Under the pieces are notes generated by a model that had not been told where the DNA came from, searched no databases, and was given only the letters and a program-made list of their open reading frames with translations. A program made the position numbers and the translations under genes. DNA of 64,000 nucleotides from Rugamonas aquatica (GTDB lineage Bacteria; Pseudomonadota; Gammaproteobacteria; Burkholderiales; Burkholderiaceae_D): NCBI RefSeq assembly GCF_009380215.1, contig NZ_WHUG01000019.1:67224-131223 (forward strand). The letters run 5' to 3'. Positions within the stretch are counted from its first letter, which is position 1. Each line of letters starts with the position of its first letter. Below, in pieces: positions 8,078 through 16,908 of this stretch.

Positions 8078-8692
8078 ATGAGCAAGTCTTTAGCAGCAGC
8101 AGTGTTGGCCACCCTGAGCCTGGTAGCAGGCAGCAGCGCGATGGCGGAAGAAAGCCCATGGCTGGTGCGCGTGCGCGCGGTGCATCTGGACCCGGCCGAC
8201 AAATCCGACCAGGTAGGCGGCGTCGGCGCGTCCGACCGTCTGACCATCAGCAGCAAGACCATCCCGGAATTCGACGTTTCCTACTTCTTCACGCCGAACA
8301 TCGCGGCGGAACTGATCCTGACCTACCCGCAACGCCACGACGTGATGCTGGACGGCGCAAAAATCGGCAGCTTCAAACACCTGCCGCCTACGCTGCTGCT
8401 GCAATATCACTTCGTGAACGACTCGCCGTTCAAGCCTTACCTCGGCGCGGGTGTGAACTACACCACCATGTCCAAGGTCGACATCCTGGGCGGCAAGGCC
8501 GGCCTGGAACATGACAGCGTCGGCTTCGCGCTGCAAGCGGGTCTCGACTACGCCATCGATAAAAAATGGTCGGTCAACTTCGACGTGAAGAAAGTGCAGA
8601 TCCGCAGCGACGTCATGATCGGCGGCGCCAAGGCCAGCCGCGTCAAGGTTGATCCGCTGCTGGTCGGCGTCGGCGTCGGCTACCGCTTCTAA
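8078..8692 (+). CDS. ompW: OmpW-family outer-membrane protein
   Basis: 204 residues from the ATG at 8078, preceded by AGAGGAAG. A longer open frame from 7991 would place the start in the promoter region. A signal peptide (residues 1-24, ending SSAMA) is followed by an eight-stranded barrel pattern typical of OmpW: WLVRVRAVHLDPADKSD at the start, ISSKTIPEFDVSYFFTPNIAAELILTYP, TLLLQYHF, FKPYLGAGVNYTTM, and a final aromatic residue (VGVGYRF). Length matches the family. OmpW forms a narrow hydrophobic channel in the outer membrane. It is divergent from the bufferin operon and convergent with a LysR gene whose stop lies immediately after. Confidence 0.92.
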   Translation: MSKSLAAAVLATLSLVAGSSAMAEESPWLVRVRAVHLDPADKSDQVGGVGASDRLTISSKTIPEFDVSYFFTPNIAAELILTYPQRHDVMLDGAKIGSFKHLPPTLLLQYHFVNDSPFKPYLGAGVNYTTMSKVDILGGKAGLEHDSVGFALQAGLDYAIDKKWSVNFDVKKVQIRSDVMIGGAKASRVKVDPLLVGVGVGYRF

Positions 8693-8693
8693 G

Positions 8694-9617
8694 TCACACC
8701 GCTGAATAGCGTTTCGCCAGCCCCCGCTGGCGGAACGCGCCGGTGACGAAATCCACAAAGGCCCGCGTCTTCGCGGGCAACAGTTTCTGGCTCGTGAAGT
8801 ACAGCGAGATCGGACCGGCATCCTCATACCAGTCCGGCAGCACGCGTTTGAGCGCGCCGCTTTCCAGATGCTCCACCACATCGGCCACCACCAGCGTGGC
8901 GATCCCCATGCCCATCAAGGCCGCGCTGCAGATCGCATCCGGGTCGTTGATGAACACGCGCGGCCGCAGCTGCGCCGCCATCTCTTCGCCGTGACGGTTG
9001 CGCATCTTGCGCACCTTGACCTTGCCGCTTTCCGGCGAGCGCATCGCGATCGCGTCGAGCTGCGCCAGGTCGGCCGGCGTGGCGGGCCGCTTGCGGCCCT
9101 TCAGATACGACGGCGCGGCCACCACCACGATGTGCGCGGGCACCAGCTCACGCGCCACCACGCCGGGCGTCAGCTCGAAGCCGCCGCCTATCGCCGCATC
9201 GTAGCCGCCGGCGATCAGGTCGGCCGGGCGGTTGTCGAAACTCAGGTCCAGCGTCACGCCCGGATAGCGCGCCAGGAAGGCCGGCATCAGCGGCAGCACC
9301 TGCTTGCGGCCGAAACGCGGCGCCACGCTCAGTTTCAGCACGCCGGCCGGTTCGCCCGCCTTGGTCGTCACGTCGGCGATGGCGCCCTGGATGCTGTCCA
9401 GCCCCGCGCCCACCGCATGCAGGAAGCGTACACCCGCCTCGGTCAGCGTCAGGCCGCGCGTGCTGCGCTGGAACAGGCGCACGCCCAGGTTGCGCTCCAG
9501 CTGCGCCACGTTGCGGCTGACCGCCGCCGGCGTCAGCGCCAGCCGCCGCGCGGCGGCGGAAAAGCTGGCCGCTTCCGCGCTGCGCACAAACGATTCGAGA
9601 TTCGACAGGGTTTCCAT
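8694..9617 (-). CDS. LysR-family transcriptional regulator
   Basis: 307 residues from the ATG at 9617, chosen because a TTGAAGG ribosome site lies about ten bases upstream; the only longer frame begins with TTG. The N-terminus is a winged helix-turn-helix (LESFVRSAEAASFSAAARRLALTP, VSRNVAQLERNLGVRLFQRSTRGLTLTEAG). The C-terminal part is a periplasmic-binding-like effector domain. It is divergent from a NAD(P)-binding oxidoreductase, the classical arrangement for a LysR activator and its target. Effector unknown. Confidence 0.9.
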   Translation of the reverse strand: METLSNLESFVRSAEAASFSAAARRLALTPAAVSRNVAQLERNLGVRLFQRSTRGLTLTEAGVRFLHAVGAGLDSIQGAIADVTTKAGEPAGVLKLSVAPRFGRKQVLPLMPAFLARYPGVTLDLSFDNRPADLIAGGYDAAIGGGFELTPGVVARELVPAHIVVVAAPSYLKGRKRPATPADLAQLDAIAMRSPESGKVKVRKMRNRHGEEMAAQLRPRVFINDPDAICSAALMGMGIATLVVADVVEHLESGALKRVLPDWYEDAGPISLYFTSQKLLPAKTRAFVDFVTGAFRQRGLAKRYSAV

Positions 9618-9661
9618 GCGTGGAGCCTTCAACGTTTACTTGAAAGTGATGTTATCCGGCT

Positions 9662-9676
9662 GATACTACCCCTATC
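9662..9676. promoter_or_regulatory. Candidate LysR operator in the divergent region
   Basis: GATA-N7-TATC is an inverted repeat within the T-N11-A format bound by LysR proteins. It sits between the divergent LysR and oxidoreductase genes. Short palindromes occur by chance, so confidence is low. Confidence 0.3.
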
Positions 9677-9730
9677 GGATGCCAGTGACCATACTTGGTT
9701 CATCTCAACCACATCAGAGTGATCTACATC

Positions 9731-10330
9731 ATGAACATCTCCATCATCGGCGCAGGCGCCATCGGTTCCGCCATCGCCCGTTTGCTGTCCCGTGCCGGCA
9801 TCGCCGCCTCCATCGCCAACAGCCGCGGCCCGGCTTCGCTGGCCGCGCTGACCAAAGAACTCGGGCCGCACATCACCGCCGTCAGCGTCGAAGAAGCGGC
9901 CAAGGCCGATGTGGTCTTCCTCGCCGTCCAGTGGGGGCGCCTGGCCGACGCGGTGCGCGGCCTGCCCGCATGGAACGGCCGCATCGTCATCGACGCCAAC
10001 AACGCCATCGAGGCGCCGTCGTTCCAGGCGGTCGACCTGGACGGGCGAGCTTCAAGCACCGTCGTTGCAGGGCTGCTGCCGGGGGCGCGCGTGGTCAAGG
10101 CCTTCAATCACCTGGTCGCCGCGCTACTGGCCACCGATCCGCAGGCGGAGGGCGGACGCCGCGTGCTGTTCTACTCGGGCGACGATGCCGACGCCAAGCA
10201 CACCGTCGCCAGGCTGATCGAACAACTGGGCTACGCCGGCATCGACCTGGGCACGCTGGACGGCGGCGGACGCCTGGCGCAATTCCCCGGCGGGCCGCTG
10301 CCGGTGCTGAACCTCGTGCGTCACGCTTAA
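9731..10330 (+). CDS. NAD(P)-binding F420-reductase-like oxidoreductase (COG2085 type)
   Basis: 199 residues from the ATG at 9731. A GTG 36 bases upstream would add residues that do not belong to the fold. It opens with a Rossmann motif (SIIGAGAIGSAIARLLSRAG), followed by VVFLAVQWGRL, IVIDANNAI and VVKAFNHL. This is the pattern of the small NADP oxidoreductases related to F420H2:NADP oxidoreductase. Such proteins in non-F420 bacteria are uncharacterised dinucleotide-dependent reductases. Probably controlled by the divergent LysR protein. A clear intrinsic terminator follows at 10384. Confidence 0.8.
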   Translation: MNISIIGAGAIGSAIARLLSRAGIAASIANSRGPASLAALTKELGPHITAVSVEEAAKADVVFLAVQWGRLADAVRGLPAWNGRIVIDANNAIEAPSFQAVDLDGRASSTVVAGLLPGARVVKAFNHLVAALLATDPQAEGGRRVLFYSGDDADAKHTVARLIEQLGYAGIDLGTLDGGGRLAQFPGGPLPVLNLVRHA

Positions 10331-10383
10331 CTTCGCATCAACGTTGCGGCATCGCGACAGACCCAGCATTCCAGTGACACGGA

Positions 10384-10427
10384 CGGGTGTTTGAGGAACA
10401 ATCAAGTTCCTTGAACACCCGTTTTTT
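10384..10427 (+). terminator. Intrinsic terminator after the F420-reductase-like gene
   Basis: A 16-bp stem (10384-10399 with 10406-10421, two G-T wobbles) with a six-base loop is followed directly by TTTTTT. This is a textbook Rho-independent terminator, located before the chemoreceptor gene. Confidence 0.88.
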
Positions 10428-10451
10428 GCTTTCCACGGAAGGAATACCGTT

Positions 10452-12032
10452 ATGTCGTTCGACCACGTAAAAATCGGAACCCGCCTCGGCGTCGGCTTCG
10501 CCATCGTCCTGGCGCTGCTGGTCGCGGTGATCGTGCTGGGGCTCAGTTCCATGACCCGCATCGGCAACCGCACGCACGACATCATCGACGACAAGAACGT
10601 CAAGATGGAGGCGGCCAACCGCATGGTGGACAACGTGCGCAACATCACGCTGTCGCTGACCAACATCGTGGTCGTGCCGAGCATGGCGGAAGTCAATGCG
10701 GAGCTGGAGAAGATCGGCGAGTCGCGCAAGAAGTACGGCGAAGCGAAGAAGGTGCTGATGGAGCACATCGCCGACGACAAGGAAAAAGCCATGCTGGCCA
10801 CGCTGGACGGCCTGCTGAAGGAAGGCGCGGCCAAGAACAACAAGGTGATCGAACTGCGCAAGGAAGGCGAGATCCAGGACGCCACCACCCATCTGACGCA
10901 AGTCGCGGCGCCCAGCCTGAAAGGCGTGCTGAAGGCGCTCGACGATATCCTCGTCTACGAAACCGCGCAGGCCAGGCAGGCCGGCGATGACGTCGAGGCA
11001 GTGCTGCGCAATGCCCAGATGGTGCAGCTGGCCCTGGGCGCGCTGGCGATGGCGCTGGGCTGCGGCGTGGCCTGGTTCATCACGCGCTCGATCACGGTGC
11101 CGCTGAACGCGGCGGTGGACGTTGCCGAGACGGTGGCGTCGGGCGACCTGTCCTCGCACATCGACGCCAGCGCCACCGATGAAACGGGCCGCCTGCTCAG
11201 CGCCCTCAAGTCGATGAACGACAGCCTGCTCACCGTGGTGGGCAAAGTGCGGCAAGGTACCGACACGATCGCCACCGCATCCAATGAAATCGCCGCCGGC
11301 AACCTGGACCTGTCCTCGCGCACCGAGGAGCAGGCCAGCTCGCTGGAGGAAACCGCATCATCGATGGAGCAGCTGACCTCCACCGTCAAACAGAACGCCG
11401 ACAACGCGCGCCAGGCCAACACGCTGGCGCGCAGCGCGTCGGAAGTGGCGACCAAGGGCGGCGCCATCGTCGCCCAGGTGGTGGACACCATGGGCAGCAT
11501 CAACGCCTCGTCGCGCAAGATCGTCGACATCATCGCGGTCATCGACGGCATCGCCTTCCAGACCAACATCCTGGCCTTGAACGCGGCGGTGGAGGCGGCG
11601 CGCGCGGGCGAACAGGGGCGCGGCTTCGCGGTGGTGGCGTCGGAGGTGCGCAACCTGGCGCAGCGCAGCGCGGCGGCGGCCAAGGAAATCAAGGAGTTGA
11701 TCTCGGCCTCGGTGGCCAATGTGGACGACGGCTCGCGGCTGGTCGGCGAGGCGGGTCAGACCATGGGCGACATCGTCGACAGCATCCGGCGCGTGACCGA
11801 CATCATGGGCGAGATCACCTCGGCCAGCCAGGAGCAGACCATGGGCATCGAGCAGATCAACATGGCGATCACGCAGATGGACGAGGTGACGCAGCAGAAC
11901 GCGGCGCTGGTGGAGCAGGCGGCGGCGGCTTCGCAAAGCATGCAGGAGCAGGCGGCGACGCTGGCGCAGGTGGTGGGCTTCTTCAAAACCGGCGCGGCGC
12001 CGGGGACCGCTATAATGTTACGCAATCGATAG
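10452..12032 (+). CDS. Methyl-accepting chemotaxis protein with 4HB sensor
   Basis: 526 residues; the ATG follows GGAAGGA. Order: membrane segment (about residues 12-32, LGVGFAIVLALLVAVIVLGL), a helical periplasmic sensor of the four-helix-bundle type (about 33-190), a second membrane segment (about 193-212), HAMP, and the cytoplasmic signalling coiled coil. The highly conserved hairpin tip is present (DGIAFQTNILALNAAVEAA followed by RAGEQGRGFAVVASEVRNLA). The protein ends MLRNR, without a C-terminal CheR-binding pentapeptide. It transmits ligand signals to CheA/CheW in the membrane array. Ligand not predictable. A second receptor lies about 0.6 kb downstream on the other strand. Confidence 0.93.
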   Translation: MSFDHVKIGTRLGVGFAIVLALLVAVIVLGLSSMTRIGNRTHDIIDDKNVKMEAANRMVDNVRNITLSLTNIVVVPSMAEVNAELEKIGESRKKYGEAKKVLMEHIADDKEKAMLATLDGLLKEGAAKNNKVIELRKEGEIQDATTHLTQVAAPSLKGVLKALDDILVYETAQARQAGDDVEAVLRNAQMVQLALGALAMALGCGVAWFITRSITVPLNAAVDVAETVASGDLSSHIDASATDETGRLLSALKSMNDSLLTVVGKVRQGTDTIATASNEIAAGNLDLSSRTEEQASSLEETASSMEQLTSTVKQNADNARQANTLARSASEVATKGGAIVAQVVDTMGSINASSRKIVDIIAVIDGIAFQTNILALNAAVEAARAGEQGRGFAVVASEVRNLAQRSAAAAKEIKELISASVANVDDGSRLVGEAGQTMGDIVDSIRRVTDIMGEITSASQEQTMGIEQINMAITQMDEVTQQNAALVEQAAAASQSMQEQAATLAQVVGFFKTGAAPGTAIMLRNR

Positions 12033-12061
12033 CATTCATCACCAACGGAAAGCCCCGGCCC

Positions 12062-12499
12062 ATGCGCAAGATCCTGATAGTCCTGACCTCCCTGCTGCTG
12101 ACCGCATGCGTCGACGACACGGCCTCGTACTATGCGGACGGCAGCACCGGCAATCACGCCCTGACGCTGCACCGCGCGCAAAAGCACTTCTGGAGCAAGA
12201 ACAGCAGCGTCGAGCTAATCATGCAGCGGCTGCCGGAATGCCTGCGCCGCATCGAGTTGACCGACATGCCGGCCGATGACGTGGAGATCGAACTGCTGTC
12301 CGGAGGCGACAACGTCTGGACGCTACGCGCCGGCAAGGAGATGTGGCAGGTTGAAACCCAGAGCTGCACGCAATATCCGGACGTCAAGGGCGACGGCGGC
12401 GAGTTGATCGGCGTGTTCCGGGTCGATGGCAACAAGCTGGTGTTCGAAGCGGCAGTGCTGGAACCGGCCGGCTCCGACACTACCGCTCCCAGCAAATAA
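12062..12499 (+). CDS. Small predicted lipoprotein of unknown function
   Basis: 145 residues. The N-terminus MRKILIVLTSLLLTACVDD is a lipoprotein signal with lipobox LTAC, so the mature protein starts at Cys16 and is probably an outer-membrane lipoprotein facing the periplasm. The remaining ~130 residues contain two further cysteines (PECLRR, QSCTQY) and no family I recognise. A TATAAT hexamer at 12011-12016, inside the end of the chemoreceptor gene, could be its -10 element. The coding sequence is followed at once by a dispersed palindromic repeat. Confidence 0.7.
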   Translation: MRKILIVLTSLLLTACVDDTASYYADGSTGNHALTLHRAQKHFWSKNSSVELIMQRLPECLRRIELTDMPADDVEIELLSGGDNVWTLRAGKEMWQVETQSCTQYPDVKGDGGELIGVFRVDGNKLVFEAAVLEPAGSDTTAPSK

Positions 12500-12508
12500 A
12501 CCGCAAGT

Positions 12509-12585
12509 CGTTCCCGCGCAGGCGGGAACCCATAGAACGCGTCCGAAGCAGACGCTGTATGGATTCCCGCCTGCGCGGGAATGAC
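12509..12585. repeat. Dispersed palindromic (REP-like) element, copy A
   Basis: Two inverted GC-rich hairpins (CGTTCCCGCGCAGGCGGGAA... and ...TTCCCGCCTGCGCGGGAATGACG) are separated by about 35 bases. The whole unit is itself an imperfect palindrome between the convergent lipoprotein and chemoreceptor genes. Related copies occur near 14.8, 32.5 and 45.3 kb. Confidence 0.85.
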
Positions 12586-12590
12586 GGCAC

Positions 12591-14189
12591 TTAGCGGCTG
12601 AGCGCCAGGCGGCTGGAGCGCTTGCCGCTGGCGGCCTGATCGCCGCTCAGCTTGAACCGGCTGACCAGCTCGGCCAACTTGCCCGCCTGCTCCTGCATGC
12701 TGCCGGCGGCGGCCGCAGCCTCTTCCACCAGCGCGGCATTCTGCTGCGTCACCGAATCCATCTCCGTGATCGCCATGTTGACGTGGCCGATGCCCGTGCT
12801 CTGCTCGCTCGACGCCTCGGTGATCGCCGACATGATCTGCGTCACCCGCGACACGCTGGCCACCACCTGATCCATCGTCGTGCCGGCCTCCGCCACCAGC
12901 GCGCTGCCGGCGTTGATGCTTTCCACCGACGCGTTGATCAGCTCCTTGATTTCCTTGGCCGCGCCGGCCGACCGCTGGGCCAGGTTGCGCACCTCGGACG
13001 CCACCACCGCGAACCCGCGTCCCTGCTCGCCCGCCCGCGCCGCTTCCACCGCCGCGTTCAAGGCCAGGATGTTGGTCTGGAAGGCGATGCCGTCGATCAC
13101 GCTGATGATGTCGACAATGCGCGTGGCCGAGGCGTTGATGGTATCCATGGTCTGCACCACCTGCGACACCACGCGCCCGCCCTTCTCCGCCACCGACGAA
13201 GCCGACAGCACCAGCTGGTTGGCCTGCACCGCGTTGTCGGCGTTCTGGTTCACGGTCGAGGTCAGCTCTTCCATCGAAGCGGCCGTCTCTTCCAGCGAGC
13301 TGGCCTGCGATTCGGTGCGCGCCGACAAATCCATATTGCCCGAGGCGATCTCGCCCGACGCAGTGGCGATGGTGTCCGCGCTGCGGCGGATCTCGCCAAT
13401 GGTGTCGGCCAGCCGCGCCTGCATGGACTTCATGCCGTACAGGATGCTGGCGCGATCCGATTCATGGGTCTTGATGCTGGCGCTGAGGTCGCCGCCGGCG
13501 ATCTGCTGGGCGATCTCGCTGACATACTCGGGATCGCCGCCGATGGTGTGGCGCAAGCTCTTGTTGACCAAGCTGACGATCGCCCACAGCACCAGGCACA
13601 CCACCGCCAGCACGCCGGCCGATTTGTACAGCGACTGGTAGAAGGCGTTGTCGATGTCGTCGATGTAGGCGCCGGTGACCAGGTCCCAGTCCCACTGCGC
13701 GAAGTGCACCACGCGGCTCATCTTCGGCACCGGATCCTTGGTGTTGGGCCGGGTCCAGGAATAGCGCACGAAGCCGCCACCTTCCGGCTTGGCGCCTGCG
13801 GCCGCGATGTCGCGGTACAGATAGACGCCGTTCGGATCCTTGAAGTCGACCATGTCCTTGCCGTCGTTTTCAGACTTGAAGGGATTCATCAGCGAGCGCG
13901 TGCCCTGCGTGATGGTGATGTAGCCGTCCTTGCCGAAGCGCAGGCCCTTGATGACGGCCATCGCCTGCTTCTGTGCGTCTTCCTTGCTCAGGGCGCCGGA
14001 AGTGGCCTTGTCGCCGTACAGCTTGAGGACGCTGAGGCCGGCGTCATCGAGGTTCATCAAGTCGATCTTGCGTTCCTCGATGCGGACGTCGCGCATCTGC
14101 ATGGTTTGATAGATGAAGATGGCGGTGATGCACAGCAGGCTGCAAATCAACGGTACCCAGAGCTTCTGTTGGAAGGACAACTTATTCAT
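12591..14189 (-). CDS. Methyl-accepting chemotaxis protein with single-Cache sensor
   Basis: 532 residues from the ATG at 14189, preceded at a distance by ACGGAG; an upstream ATG at 14276 lacks such support. A membrane helix near residues 10-28 is followed by an sCache_2-type periplasmic domain (GLRFGKDGYITITQGTR, MNPFKSENDGKDM, YSWTRPNTKDPVPKMSRV, WDWDLVTGAYIDDID). Then come a second membrane helix (about 190-208), HAMP and the signalling domain with the conserved tip (DGIAFQTNILALNAAVEAA, RAGEQGRGFAVVASEVRNLA). The tip is nearly identical to that of the receptor at 10452, so both probably join the same array. sCache_2 domains often sense small carboxylates or related metabolites; the actual ligand is unknown. 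Confidence 0.92.
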   Translation of the reverse strand: MNKLSFQQKLWVPLICSLLCITAIFIYQTMQMRDVRIEERKIDLMNLDDAGLSVLKLYGDKATSGALSKEDAQKQAMAVIKGLRFGKDGYITITQGTRSLMNPFKSENDGKDMVDFKDPNGVYLYRDIAAAGAKPEGGGFVRYSWTRPNTKDPVPKMSRVVHFAQWDWDLVTGAYIDDIDNAFYQSLYKSAGVLAVVCLVLWAIVSLVNKSLRHTIGGDPEYVSEIAQQIAGGDLSASIKTHESDRASILYGMKSMQARLADTIGEIRRSADTIATASGEIASGNMDLSARTESQASSLEETAASMEELTSTVNQNADNAVQANQLVLSASSVAEKGGRVVSQVVQTMDTINASATRIVDIISVIDGIAFQTNILALNAAVEAARAGEQGRGFAVVASEVRNLAQRSAGAAKEIKELINASVESINAGSALVAEAGTTMDQVVASVSRVTQIMSAITEASSEQSTGIGHVNMAITEMDSVTQQNAALVEEAAAAAGSMQEQAGKLAELVSRFKLSGDQAASGKRSSRLALSR

Positions 14190-14274
14190 GGTACAGGGTC
14201 TCCGTATTGTCTTGTGGAAACCAGAATACCTGAATTGTGACGTGCAACTGTCGTTTATTTGCAAATTCAGCATC

Positions 14275-14317
14275 AAAAAATGCTAACGGGCGCCGCGATC
14301 TGCATCGCGGCGCCCGT
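14275..14317 (-). terminator. Intrinsic terminator after the DUF4148 gene
   Basis: A 14-bp perfect stem (14286-14299 with 14304-14317, loop CTGC) is followed in the minus direction by TAGCA and a T6 run (14280-14275). It ends the transcript of the DUF4148 gene and separates it from the chemoreceptor. Confidence 0.82.
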
Positions 14318-14335
14318 GTTGGCTACAGCGCCGGC

Positions 14336-14632
14336 TTACTGCGCGCTATTGCCTTTGACAGCCTTGGCGGCCAGTTGCGCGTCGACATACGGCGTCTTGG
14401 CGCGTGGGGCCAGGTAGGCGATGTCGGCGGTGGCTTCGTTGCGCTCCAGCGCGCCGGCCTTGATCGCGGCCAGGGTCTCGGACTTGACCTGGGCGCGGGT
14501 GACGGTGCTCGGGGCCGGGTTGGTGTAAGCGATGTCGGCGGTGGCCTCGTTCTGTTCCACAGGGCTCTGGGCGTAAGTTGCGCCCGCAGCCAGCAACAGG
14601 GAAAGCGATGCGATGATGGATTTGGCGTTCAT
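14336..14632 (-). CDS. DUF4148 family small secreted protein
   Basis: 98 residues with a strong AAGGAG site seven bases before the ATG. Residues 1-21 are a signal peptide ending ATYAQ. The mature protein contains the DUF4148 pattern, here as an internal duplication: [RQ]NEATADIAY appears twice (about residues 27-36 and 64-73), separated by a Thr/Lys-rich segment (VTRAQVKSETLAAIKAG). DUF4148 proteins are small periplasmic or secreted proteins common and often multicopy in Burkholderiales, with no established function. It has its own terminator, so it is probably monocistronic. Confidence 0.82.
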   Translation of the reverse strand: MNAKSIIASLSLLLAAGATYAQSPVEQNEATADIAYTNPAPSTVTRAQVKSETLAAIKAGALERNEATADIAYLAPRAKTPYVDAQLAAKAVKGNSAQ

Positions 14633-14786
14633 TTTGATGCTCCTTGTCAGATGAAGTGTGGCGCCCAGTTCTGAGTGCCAACCGGCTTTGCGTCGTCGAT
14701 GGAGTCATATTAGGATTAATTTTTCAGATATAAAAGCGCAAATATCCGCACAAATCAATTCGATTACCAGATCAGTCGGCCAGGTC

Positions 14787-14865
14787 TTTCCCGCGAAAGC
14801 GGGAATCCATGCTGAGCTTGTCACACGGCCGCCGTATGGATTCCCGCTTACGCGGGAAGGACGGC
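14787..14865. repeat. Dispersed palindromic (REP-like) element, copy B
   Basis: Inverted hairpins (TTTCCCGCGAAAGCGGGAAT... and ...ATTCCCGCTTACGCGGGAA) are arranged as in copy A. It lies directly downstream of the aldo/keto reductase stop codon. Confidence 0.8.
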
Positions 14866-14868
14866 ATC

Positions 14869-15870
14869 TCAGCCGCGTTCGCTGTCCAGGGACGAGGCCG
14901 AATGCGCGCCGTAGCGATCACCCGCCGCCGCGTCGGCCGGCACCGCCTGCTCCAGCCGGGCCAGGTCGGTGGCCGACAGTTGCAGCCTGGTCGAGGCCAG
15001 CGCTTCCTCCAGCCGCACGCGGGTGCGGGCGCCGACCAGCGGCACGATGTCCTCGCCCTGCGCCGCCACCCAGGCGATCGCCACCTGCGCCACCGACACG
15101 TTCAGCTCGCCGGCGATGGCGCGCAGCTTCTCCACCAGCGCCAGGTTGCGGTCCAGGTTCTCGCCCTGGAAGCGCGGGCTGGCCAGGCCGCGGAAATCGG
15201 CTTCGCCTTCGCGCTGCTTGCTCCAGTGGCCGCTGATCAGGCCGCGCGACAGCACGCCGTAGGCGGTGATGCCGATGCCCAGCTCGCGGCAGGTTTGCAG
15301 GATGCCGTTCTCGATGCCGCGCGAAATCATCGAATACTCGATCTGCAAATCGGCGATCGGATGCACGGCGTGGGCGCGGCGCAGCGTCTCGCTGCCGACT
15401 TCGGACAGGCCGATGTGCTTGACCTTGCCGGCCTGGATCAGCTCGGCGATGGCGCCGACGGTGTCCTCGATCGGCACGTTCGGGTCCAGGCGGGCCGGGC
15501 GGTAGATGTCGATGTGCTCGACGCCCAGGCGCTTCAGCGAATACGCGGCGAAGTTCTTCACCGCCGCCGGGCGGGTGTCGATGCCGATCCAGTTGCCGGA
15601 CGGGTCGCGCATGGCGCCGAACTTGACGCTGATCTGCACCCGGTCGCGGCCGCCGGCGGCCAGCGCTTCATTGAGCAGCAGTTCGTTGTGGCCCATGCCG
15701 TAGAAATCGCCGGTGTCGAGCAGGGTGACGCCGGCGTCCATGGCGGCGCGGATGGTGGCCAGGCTTTCGCTGCGGTCGGCCGGACCGTACAGATCGGACA
15801 TGCCCATCAGGCCCAGGCCCAGTTGAGCGACTTGCGGGCCGGTATGGCCAAGTTTGCGGGTTTGCATCAT
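14869..15870 (-). CDS. Aldo/keto reductase family oxidoreductase
   Basis: 333 residues, with tandem ATGs at 15870 and 15867 after TTGGAG. The (beta/alpha)8 barrel features of the AKR family are visible: LGLGLMGMSDLYG, LLDTGDFYGMGHNE (the Asp and Tyr of the catalytic tetrad), ISVKFGAM (the Lys), QIEYSMISRGIE, GITAYGVLSRGLI and the NADPH-binding VPLVGARTRVRLEEAL. The usual tetrad His, normally in a Q-H-R-x-D context, is replaced here: the segment reads RPARLDP. Some homologues of this subfamily appear to share that change. It reduces carbonyl groups with NADPH; substrate unknown. It is divergent from a LysR gene that probably regulates it. Confidence 0.9.
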   Translation of the reverse strand: MMQTRKLGHTGPQVAQLGLGLMGMSDLYGPADRSESLATIRAAMDAGVTLLDTGDFYGMGHNELLLNEALAAGGRDRVQISVKFGAMRDPSGNWIGIDTRPAAVKNFAAYSLKRLGVEHIDIYRPARLDPNVPIEDTVGAIAELIQAGKVKHIGLSEVGSETLRRAHAVHPIADLQIEYSMISRGIENGILQTCRELGIGITAYGVLSRGLISGHWSKQREGEADFRGLASPRFQGENLDRNLALVEKLRAIAGELNVSVAQVAIAWVAAQGEDIVPLVGARTRVRLEEALASTRLQLSATDLARLEQAVPADAAAGDRYGAHSASSLDSERG

Positions 15871-15909
15871 GAATCTCCAAGGTGGTGAACGAGTGGATTC
15901 AGTATGCTA

Positions 15910-15928
15910 TTATCGATTGCAACAATAA
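15910..15928. promoter_or_regulatory. Candidate LysR operator (TTAT-N11-ATAA)
   Basis: An inverted repeat TTAT-N11-ATAA lies between the divergent aldo/keto reductase and LysR genes. It fits the T-N11-A rule and the AT-rich context of LysR binding sites. Confidence 0.4.
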
Positions 15929-15971
15929 ATACCGTAAAACCTATTACTTTATTCGACCATAGCTAACAATC

Positions 15972-16880
15972 ATGGACCAATTCAAGGCCATGCAGATCTT
16001 CCGGGCGGTGGCCGACTGCAAAAGTTTTACGCAGGCCGCCGAGCAGCTGGACCTGCCCAAGCCCACCGTCACCAACGCCGTGCAAGCGATCGAGCAGCAG
16101 CTGGGCGTGCGCCTGCTCCAGCGCACCACGCGCAAGGTCAGCCTGACGGTGGAAGGCGCGCAATACCTGGAGCGCTGCGCCGCCCTGCTCAACGACCTGG
16201 AGAACCTCAACGGCCTGTTCGCCGGCGACGGCCGCCTGCTCAGCGGCGCGGTGCGGGTCGACCTGCCGGAGCGGCTGGCGCACCTGTACGTGATCCCGGC
16301 GCTGCCGGAGTTTTTCCAGCGCCATCCGCAGATCCAGGTGCGGCTCGGTTCGAACGACCGCTTCGTCGACCTGGTCGGCGAAGGCATCGATTGCGTGGTG
16401 CGCGGCGGCACGCTGCGCGATTCCACGCTGGTGGCCCGCCGCATCGATGCGATGGAACAGATCAACGTCGCCTCGCCCGCCTACCTGGCCCGCCACGGCC
16501 GGCCGCAGACGCTGGACGACTTGCGCCAGCACACGGCGGTCAACTTCTTCTCCAGCCAGAGCGGGCGCGACCTCGACTGGGAATACGTCGACGCCGACGG
16601 CGTCGCGCGTACCCTGCCGATGCGCAGCCAGGTGTCGGTCAGCGGCACCGAGGCTTACCTGGCCGCCTGCCTGGCCGGACTGGGCCTGATCCAGATGCCG
16701 CGCCGGGGCCTGGGCACGCTGCTGGCCACGGGCCAGCTGGAGGAAATCCTGCCCGCATGGCGGCCCGCACCGCTACCGCTCAGTATCATTTATGCACACA
16801 ACCGCCACCTGTCGCCACGGGTGCGGGTGTTTGTCGACTGGCTTGCTAGTGTTCTTGAGCAACAAAGTGTGTCAGAATGA
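15972..16880 (+). CDS. LysR-family transcriptional regulator
   Basis: 302 residues. The N-terminal winged helix (FKAMQIFRAVADCKSFTQAAEQL, KPTVTNAVQAIEQQLGVRLL, QRTTRKVSLTVEGAQYL) is followed by the effector-binding fold (IPALPEFFQRHPQIQVRLGSN, DCVVRGGTLRDSTLVARRI, and LPLSIIYAHNRHLSPRVRVF at the end). The pattern resembles the subgroup that controls adjacent oxidoreductases and efflux systems. It is divergent from the aldo/keto reductase at 14869, with a LysR-type box between them. Effector not predictable. Confidence 0.92.
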   Translation: MDQFKAMQIFRAVADCKSFTQAAEQLDLPKPTVTNAVQAIEQQLGVRLLQRTTRKVSLTVEGAQYLERCAALLNDLENLNGLFAGDGRLLSGAVRVDLPERLAHLYVIPALPEFFQRHPQIQVRLGSNDRFVDLVGEGIDCVVRGGTLRDSTLVARRIDAMEQINVASPAYLARHGRPQTLDDLRQHTAVNFFSSQSGRDLDWEYVDADGVARTLPMRSQVSVSGTEAYLAACLAGLGLIQMPRRGLGTLLATGQLEEILPAWRPAPLPLSIIYAHNRHLSPRVRVFVDWLASVLEQQSVSE

Positions 16881-16908
16881 GGCATTCCTTCTTAACAATC
16901 ATTTCCAC

